Shown in pieces: positions 36,901 to 45,900 of a stretch of DNA of 64,000 bases. The stretch is from Schistocephalus solidus (Eukaryota > Platyhelminthes > Cestoda > Diphyllobothriidea > Diphyllobothriidae). Each line of letters begins with the position of its first letter. Positions within the stretch are counted from its first letter, which is position 1. The position numbers were made by a program, and so were the translations under genes. The stretch covers positions 30,085 through 94,084 of the forward strand of contig WEDG01008947.1 of assembly GCA_017591395.1 (NCBI GenBank). The letters run 5' to 3'. The notes under the pieces were generated by a model. The model did not search any database, was not told the DNA's origin, and worked only from the letters and a program-made list of their open reading frames with translations.

Positions 36901-39900
36901 CTTGGAGGCTTCGATGAGGCGGTCAACTCAAAAGCTGGTTCGGCAAATTTCGCCAAGACAAGGGCAAAGGTTCTTGACTCCCTCGGTATTCGGTCTCCGT
37001 CGCTGGTGAAGATGCTTGGTTTAGGTGTCGAGATCCTCTGCCGCAGATTGTCACGCGTGGAGAGGGGAAATCCGTGGCAACATGAAGGTTGCCTAGATCA
37101 GGCATGATCACAGCCGTACTAAGTACATCTACATGTGCTGCTTCCCCATCCCGCATGAACCGTCTCCAAGACTTGCGTGTCAGCTCTTTTAGTCGGAGGG
37201 ATTTGTCATGCCATCCGCATTGCGTGAAACTATTGCAGTTTGACCCTCAGTTTACGTTACGATCGGGGTCGTTCTGTCAGTTGACAACCATCGTCACGTC
37301 AGTTTGATGGAAGTTAGTAGCCACGAAGAGGAATATTTTTATGCCCTCCCTGTGCGCCATTAACCTGTCGGCCAACTCGCAACGAGGGTGAGTTTAGAGG
37401 CTAATCTTCTGTGAGTCCAACGCTTGCTACACGCCTTCAAGGCGATTGTTATGAGTCCATGCGAACTTACTCCAGTCTGTCTAACGCATGGCATTTGCCA
37501 CTTTGGTCCCTGATTGGGTCTACCTTTACGGCACCCGTTAGGTTGGTAGCAAACGGTATCCGGTGGACCACACGATGTAACTGATTCTTTGACCACACTG
37601 TTGTTTATGGACCATGCATCCCATCTCAGCCAACCGAGCACAAGGGTTCCCAGGAGTGGCTCTTCGGGACGGTGTACAGAAGGACGAGCACAGGTGGTTG
37701 CATATACCCAGGAAGCTGTGATTCAAGTGATCCGCTGGCCAGCCGTATCGGAAGAATTAGTTTGAAGAGACCGACTCATTGTGTGTCAGGGAATGATGTC
37801 GACTCGCGGGTCCATAACTTTCAGGAATCTAACTGCCAAAAAAACAGTCTGACGTAACTGCGCCCCCAAAACGCAACTTAAGTTTTCCTGCATAACCTTA
37901 GGAGGCCAATTTTCAAATATCACGTCTGGCTCTGTCCCGTTCAGTGTTTTTCTGTATTTATTGACGAATAGGCCTTCAGTTCGAACGAATCTGTCCGTTG
38001 TGATTACCTACGCGAGCATTTTGCAACCTAGAGTTCAATCGACTTATTGAAAAATAATAAACTATGTATTTCGGATGTCTTTGGTACTTATGGTTTGGCT
38101 CATCTCTACAGGGACTGTCGCTCTTCGTTGTGCTAGTCTTCCCTAAACTTAAGTTTCACTGCCTGTAACTATAGCTGCCCTTAACTGCGATTAGTCTTTT
38201 CTGGACTTATGTTTCTGTTTATTTAACACTTTCCCCTTCCCTCCGCCTCGCCCCATCTTCAAATGCCTACTTTTGTTGCCCAGATTTTCCGTACGCACTT
38301 TATCGACTGGGAACCCGCCATGGCCGTGGATTTCACGCGCACCGCGCGCTCCATCGCTGAACGCGGCGCAGATCTCAATGTAATCTTTGAACGAGATAAG
38401 ATGAAAACGGATCTGCGTGCCCTGTTGGCCCCGCGCGATAGTGCACTTGGCTGGGATGAGGCGATCCAGTTGATGCAGGAACTCAACCATGAGTTGCTTG
38501 AGCCCATGGAACCTACCGTTGACTTCTCCCATGGCTCTCCCACACCCTCACTTCAGCAGTTCATCCTCGACCGTGACTGGGTTCCCGTAGAGCCCCAGTG
38601 GTTTGGACACTTCTTCAACAGGATTCCTACATTGTCATCGCACGGTACTGGGTAGGTCTGAAGCACCGACTTATTGAGCGTTGAGCCTTCAAGCTAATCT
38701 GCCATCCATCCAACTTCCAAACTGAAATCACGGTTTTTACTACGCTGGGTCACGCTAATTTTTCCTTCCAGGGATTTGACCTACATTTCCTCTAGTCCTT
38801 GCCGCTTCTGCAGTTGCAGGCAGAGAATTCGAGATTCCAGTTTTTTGGGGGCTGACTGTAATGTATTACCTTCGGGGCGTAAAAGCGGCGTCAGGTTTTG
38901 CTAGAATCATGTTGCCTCTGTCGGCATCTTCGAAGGATTTCTAATTTCCTGAGATATTGCAATTTACCTTATTTGTTCTGACACATTTGCTGCCTTCCTC
39001 GGCGATCGGGTAGGTAAGGTACGCGGTAAAGCTCCTTAAACATGGAAGTGGTGTCTCTCACTTTATTCTGATTGCTGTCCGTAAATAAACATTGCCGTTT
39101 TATTGTGCAGATTCGGGCCTCAAGTTCACTTTTCTATGTGTATTCCGTGGTTAAAAAGCTTTATTCAGCACTCAAGTCTATAGTGCGTGACTTCACTGCT
39201 CACCTGCCTGTGCTTGGTTCAGTTCTCGAGTGCAACGACACCCGAGGTTAGGACGTCGCTGCCCCCGGCCAGCTACCCTTTGTCAAGTATGACTTCTTCG
39301 TGGCCCCAAACAGCATTCCAAGTTATTTGCCTGTAACTTTTAGTTAGGTATCATTTACGTGGCGTATATAACACTTTGCAACAAAAAACAGCAATAGTCC
39401 TGTTTACCTTTCTCATGCGCTTTCGGTGCTCATATAAATTCAACTACATTTTCTGAAATGGGTTTAAGAACTTCGATTTCTTCATATTTTCAGTAATTAT
39501 CCGTCTTCGTTTAACAACTTAAATTGTTTTCTTCGGCATTTTTATGCTTTTATGGATCAGCTGATTTGGGGCACAGGAGTGTCAGCAGTAATCCCCCTAA
39601 GAGTAAATGCTGCTGCGAATACTAATCATGCGTGTCTTTTATATTAGAATTAGAAATATGATAATACTTAATGTAGAATAAATGGATACAGTACGTAAAA
39701 CATTCGTTTTTGCAGTCTTAAAAATAACATACAGATAGTAGTATAGATCACCTGCTATTTGAAACGTAAACAAAGCAACTGGCGCGTGAACTCTGTTTTT
39801 AGTTCAGTTCAGTATATTTAAGGGTAATAGGCATTGCTTTTGAAGACCCTATTTATAAAAAAAATATTTAACTGCAAAATTGCAGTCAAAATACACGTCA

Positions 39901-42900
39901 TTGCAAAGTAGTGAATAACATATTCAAGTAGAAGGAAATTGTTTTTAACAGTCGAGTCTGGGCACAGTTTCGATGATTACCTATGTCAAATACTAGATAT
40001 CACCGTTATCTGTTTGTATATGCAAAGCTTTTGTATGATGTAGCAGTTCCTTCCTGTAAGAAGGAATGATAATTGTCAAGCGAATATAAATACAGTTTAT
40101 GTTCGAGTGTGGCAGTCGTGTCCGCCCGTATGACGTCCTCTGGCAGTTCGATCCTGGCACTGTAAACTCGCTGTGAAAACGAAGGGCGACGAACATCCAT
40201 GTTGGATAAGGCTCATCGAAGATATTGCAGCTGAAATACATATGTTACTGTAGATTAGTGAGTAACACATCTGCATAGAAATAACAAAAATGTTTTCTAA
40301 TCGTGGGATCTAGGCACAGTTAACCACGATTAACTACATGTATATGCACAACATTGCTATGATGTTGCGCAGCCTTCCTGTACAATGAACGGTAGTTCTT
40401 AAGCGAATATAAATCCATTTTATGTTTGTATGTATCTGTCGTGTCCACCCGTAAGACGTCGTCTTTGAGTCCGTCCCAGGTACCAACAGTTTGCTACGAA
40501 AACGAATGGCGACGAACATCCAGGTGGGATAAAGCACATCAAAGATATTCCAGTTAAAATAAATGGCAATATATGATATTAATACCTACAATATTATTGG
40601 ATACAGTAAGTGAAACATAATTTTTTGAATTCATCTCGATTTATTATTATTATTAATAAATTAACACTGAATATGATATGTACTACTTGCCGGTCACGAA
40701 AAAGTCTACGGATTACATCTGCTGGCCCCGCGAATTTTGCGTATTAGGTTCCGAGGAAACAAATTGCGATAACTCCTGAAGCCGCAGGTTAAGAAGCGCG
40801 GATTTTCGGGGTACTACTGTATTCACTTAACAGCCACTCACACCCACTTACTCCAACGGCATTATATCGGAATTACGTATGAACATACTACTTCTAATAA
40901 TTAGGTTTAAGTGGATGTTTATTCTTTTATGTCTTCCGACAGTCACTTGCTTGGCGCATACAATCATTTAAAGGATATCATTTTCAATTTTGGTGTGTAT
41001 TGGTACATTTTATTAGATCTTTTAAACCAATAGGGTTTTTAAGACGTTCATCTATATCCTTGTATTAGTAAAACTGAATTTCAAGCGCACTTACATGCAT
41101 TTGTTCTGTTCCGCACCATTCTGAATGGTGTCTGTACTCGCACATGCTGGTGAATACTGTCTGCACTACCCATACTCATGAAAAACGGGTAGGGGCTATT
41201 CAGGATCCTATTCGGTGGGCGTTAGACTTCTTTTATTTTTACGGATCATAAGCTATGCGTACATATTTTCATGCGTCAGCATTTTTTAAATGCAATACTG
41301 ATATATGAATTTTATTTACGTTATTTTGGCAACTTCGATATGAAAATTAAAGTGACTGGTGACTGTGTATTGTGATGCTTGAAATATCTTATTTTTATTA
41401 TCATTTTTACCATCTTCAATATTACTTACTTGAATAAAGCTAGGGATTGCTCCTTACTGCATCACCATTAGCATTAAAACTGACAGGAAACTGACTTCAA
41501 TACTGCTATCCACCTCTTGTATTTGTACTCCGTTTGCACTCGGGTTTTGACCGTAATAAAATGAACTTACCTAACGTGCAACGGGGTTGAGGCACGAGAA
41601 TAGCTGTTTCAGACAATTTCTTTATCTTCGTTTGCGTCATGGCTAAAACTTCATTCGGCATTTTGGCATCTATAATGCGACAGTTTTCTTCAGAAAAGTA
41701 CGTCGTTAAAGTTACCCGATTTACCTAAGCTGACATATGCGGGCGTTGACCTGATGCAAAAGGGTGTCGAGCTTGTTAGCGTTCTATTGTCCTACTTACT
41801 TGTATATTTGTCCCCATACGAAGCACGCCGATGCGCATTGTCGAACAATCGGGTCCTAAGCTATGCCGATTTTTACATACAAGTGCACCTACCGTAAGGA
41901 TATTCTTTGGTGGCGAAGACGCTCACCGATCGGCTACGTGACTCAGTCGTCCCGTTGTGCCTTTTAGAACAAGTAATTCGCACGTATTCTGGTGCTCACA
42001 CGGATTACTTTCGCCCTCTTCGCTATGCCACGCCCCCTCCCCTTACCAGTCCTCGGGAATATAAGTACAGCAAGTTTCAGTAGTTTTACCGTGACTTTGG
42101 CGCCGTAGTATCCATCTGCCTGCCTGGTTGGACTCATGCTATTGAAGTCTCATTGAAACTATCAATTTCAGTTTACCGAAACCGTCTTGTGTTTCTTTTG
42201 TACAATCGGTGCTCAGACAGCTCATCTTTGAGATGCGCTGGTAAGGGTTACACTGACGGCCTCATGGCTGATCAGTAGTTATATTTGATTCCGCCATAGT
42301 GTGCACACACGTATTATGCTGCGTTTTTGACTCCTTCAGTTATTGTGCCTTTTCGGAACTCGGAGGCTCCTTCCTAAAATTCGCTTTTGAGTCACAGTTG
42401 TCATTCGAGTACCTTCGGATTCAGCTTGACGTGTGTCCTTATTTCAGTGTTCCGAGCGCTGACATGTTCGACTTAGCTTTCTCGGACATGAGTGATTCCA
42501 GCCTATTTGGGGGTTACATGTGGAACTGCGTTGACAGCACAGGCACTAGCTGAAAGCCGCACATGTGTTTCGCCGATATTCTGCCTCTGTTTAACACAGC
42601 TGCGAGCGGTCCGGCTTGGGTGTTCCCCCAGTGTTCCCTCTGGGCTTTCTGGAAAATAATCTTGTTTAGAAATTGCTGCTTTGTACTTTCCTTAGTGGTT
42701 CCTGTCGCATGAAACCACCATCTCCCATCTCGCATCCTTACGCAGACCGTGACTCAGATTTCGTTCAGGTAGTCTGCAACGATCCCGAGACTTCCATTGT
42801 TCCTATGTGGGGTTATCGATTTTTTTCTTATAGGACGAGGAGGAGCCCTCAGAGGAGGGCGGTGAGGCTGCATCGGGCGTGGAGACCGAAAATCAGCCGA

Positions 42901-45900
42901 GTAGGCAACGTGAAGCGTCGGCGGAGGTGGAGCCTAATCCCGCTAAAAGTGCTCCCGACCTTCCCTCCGGTGCCTCTTCCGATGCAGATGGAGCCAGCGA
43001 CTGTGACCCCAGTGCCGGTGGCGGTGAATTGGATAGTCCTTCGCGCACCGTCGTCTACTTCTGGCAGGGCCGTGAGGCCTCTGACCTCGCCTGGCTGCGC
43101 TTCAACTTCTCCCTCCGCAAAGACATGGAGGCTCGCTTGTCTCGCAACCCGCGCCCCGACGGACAGCCTCTGAAGGTGGAGTTCAAACGCGTACATCAGC
43201 AGCAGGAAGATCTCTACTTCCTAGCTCACTTCATGCGCCGGATGGTGATTCATTCGGGCCACTACCGTGACCGCGATACGCCCGAACGCCAGAACTCTGT
43301 TCAGCTCTATCATCTGCGCATGAATGGCAACCCCATTGCCACTCGATGCATAGAGGCAAGTCAACTCGTAGTTCCGTTTTTGGGTTACGATAGGGGGCAT
43401 ATGGCGCCCTTGAGTTAACAGTAAGAAAGGACTCGGCTAATACGGGAATTTTTCTAAGAGGGGTTTTGCGAATAGGGTTAACAAAACTGACAGATAAATT
43501 TGTTTCTGAAAACAGAAGTAAACAATTTCCATGTAGGCCATTAGCCTTATTTAAATATACTTTTAAAGCGTAATAACGCGCAATTTGAAATACTAGAGCG
43601 TCGAATAATTAAACAAGTGGTAAAAGTTAAACCTGAGGACATTGATTAGATACTGCAGGCAAACTGATCGTGGCCCGTAATAACGAATCACATGAACGGA
43701 GAAAGTCTGAAAAATTGATTTTTAATCCGATCCTCTTTGTGGCCTCGACAGAAGGCATAGCTGAAGTTGACAACGCTGATACCCTAACCCCTAAACCTCT
43801 ATTCCTAATACCTGACCTCTAACCCGAACTTTAACCCTAATCGTAACACTGTAGGGAGTCGTGAGGGTGGAACTAGAGAAAGAAAAGGGAGGTATGAACT
43901 TGTCCTCTGTCGATCGCAATCATCGATCCTAGCAATCGCATGCGGCTTTGAGTCCAACATTTCAATTCCGACACACCATTGGCAGTTAGCATTGTTATCT
44001 TTTGCTCCAATGTTCGAGTCTAAACTTGAAATTTCTGTTCATGGCAGCCTTGACGAATCTCGAAATGTGCCTTGACTACTAAGAGCTGTGTTTGCTCTGT
44101 AGACAGTACTTTAAAGTCAGCTGCAACTAGCTCACACACCTGGCCCAGCTTGTCTCGGGCAGGCCAACCGGAATAATTCCATTCATTTGAAAATGAACTG
44201 GTTAACGGGAAATTCTTCAGTAGAGTTTCATCTCTGAGAAGAAAGTGTAATTTATTTCCATGTGACGCTGTTTGACGACTGTTTGACGCTGTCCTTGTAG
44301 AAACCGTTTTAAAAATCTGCGTTTTCATATACTATAAGAAAAGAGTGTGTCGGAAGTTTAGCAGGGAATTGTTGTTAACTTATTTTCTATTTATGGTCAG
44401 ACTTTGGAGGGGCAATAGAGCGCGAAGGAAGTACTCTTCGCGCAAATTTGGCATATTCCAATTGCAATAAATCTAATCTGATCTTACTGTTGTGAAGCGC
44501 CAAATATAGTAGCTTAGTGAGGTAACCCTCTTTAGAGTCCCTTTTTTCAGTTGGCCGGCAGACTGCAGTGCATCTTCAATTGGATCTTTATGGCACTGTT
44601 ATGTACGGTGGCCTTGGGAGCCCGTTAATGCAACCTAGTACTTGCAGATTTCAGATCCAGGCCGTGTGTGGCATTGTTAGGTCATCTATTCTGCTTTCTT
44701 AGCCACCGTACACACCTGCTCATCTCGCGACAGATGAACTGTGAGGGTTCGACAGCCTCTGAGACCTAAATTGCGTACTATTATTTTGTGCTGACCTGCA
44801 AACTAGTCCTTATTTTCTCCTGTGCTCCTGATATTCATTTAACAACCAAAAGGTCCAGGCTTTCACATCTATAGATTCATTGAAAAGGAGGACTTCACGT
44901 TGTTGTTTGCGTGCATTTTAGTTCCTCTATAGACTTTAAGTAAGCCTTGTTTCATGGCATATCAAAAGATTAAATGTGCATGATGAACTTTCATAGCCTT
45001 AGTTCCTTGTTTTGCTGCCGTCACTGCTCTCTACAGGTGAAGCCGACGCCGACTAATTTGAACTCCTGTTTCTCCTACATTTGTCGTATTCCGGCCAGTA
45101 AGTTGGAGAACAGCGCTGGCGCACCCAGTGCTGGACGCGATCAGGTCTACATCTGGGTCGGTGACCATGCACACGAGGGAGACGAGCCCTATTGGAGGCC
45201 ATTTGTCGCCAGATCTACACTCCGGTAAGTATGTTTTCCTTAATTTTTCGTTTACATGCAGTACACGTTGGCCCTCAGCTTGGCTGGTGTAAACGAGAGC
45301 TAAAGGGCATTTTTGTTACAGAAAAGATGGGAGCTCTCGATCTCATCTCCAGCCTACTCGATTCCATCGTGATACTGTTTTTTTTTTTACGATGGGAAGA
45401 GGGAATGAAAGAGAGAGCGTGTTTAGCTGAATCTGTTGCGTGACCTCCTTCGTCTATCGTGCGCTTGCTCTGCTTGAATGGCCTGGAATTTGTGGTTATG
45501 GGAAGGTTTGCAACTGCGAACTAGGTTGCCGTATCTTCTCAATCTCATAAGGTAGCACATCAGTAGGACAATCGCGTGTAGTGTGTCTCTGAGGGCTAAG
45601 GAGCCAGCTTTGTCGTGTCATGCGCCTACGGGAGCTTTATTTTGGATCAGTCACTGTACCAATGCCCACCTCAAGACCTCTTGTCCTGGCCATTGTCGTT
45701 GGAACACTGTGAAATGTAAGAGAGGGAAGTTGATGCTGCATCAACCTCCCTCACTGTTATTCACACTACGTGCAATTTGCCGCTGTCCTTTTACGTAGCT
45801 TTGGTTTCCATTGAGATCGACTGCGAACTACTTAATACGCTGCAGAAGGACCCCATTCAGGAAAACTGGGTCGTACGACTTTCAGCCAAACATGTACGCA

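Larger units (their letters stand above)
35769..38283. other. FLII intron 9
   Basis: Holds a TA microsatellite (about 35,895-35,913), an inverted-repeat structure (36,103-36,505) and a segment (about 36,955-37,070) that recurs at 365-475. No exon is seen. Confidence 0.55.
38652..42833. other. FLII intron 10 (4.2 kb)
   Basis: AT-rich. It holds a tandem repeat (39,910-40,570) and a promoter-like GC box plus TATA near 42,029-42,066. The open frame at 42,299-42,553 shows no family signal. No exon is seen; a very short one encoding the few residues that follow the G4 strand 'RYW' in other FLII proteins cannot be excluded. Confidence 0.5.

Noticed and set aside
44020..44328. Minus-strand frame of 102 codons in FLII intron 11
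   Set aside because: No family recognised and no signals; kept only as a note.
18767..45186. FLII read as a pseudogene because of frame breaks
   Set aside because: All breaks are homopolymer losses, while splice sites, phases and all domains are intact.
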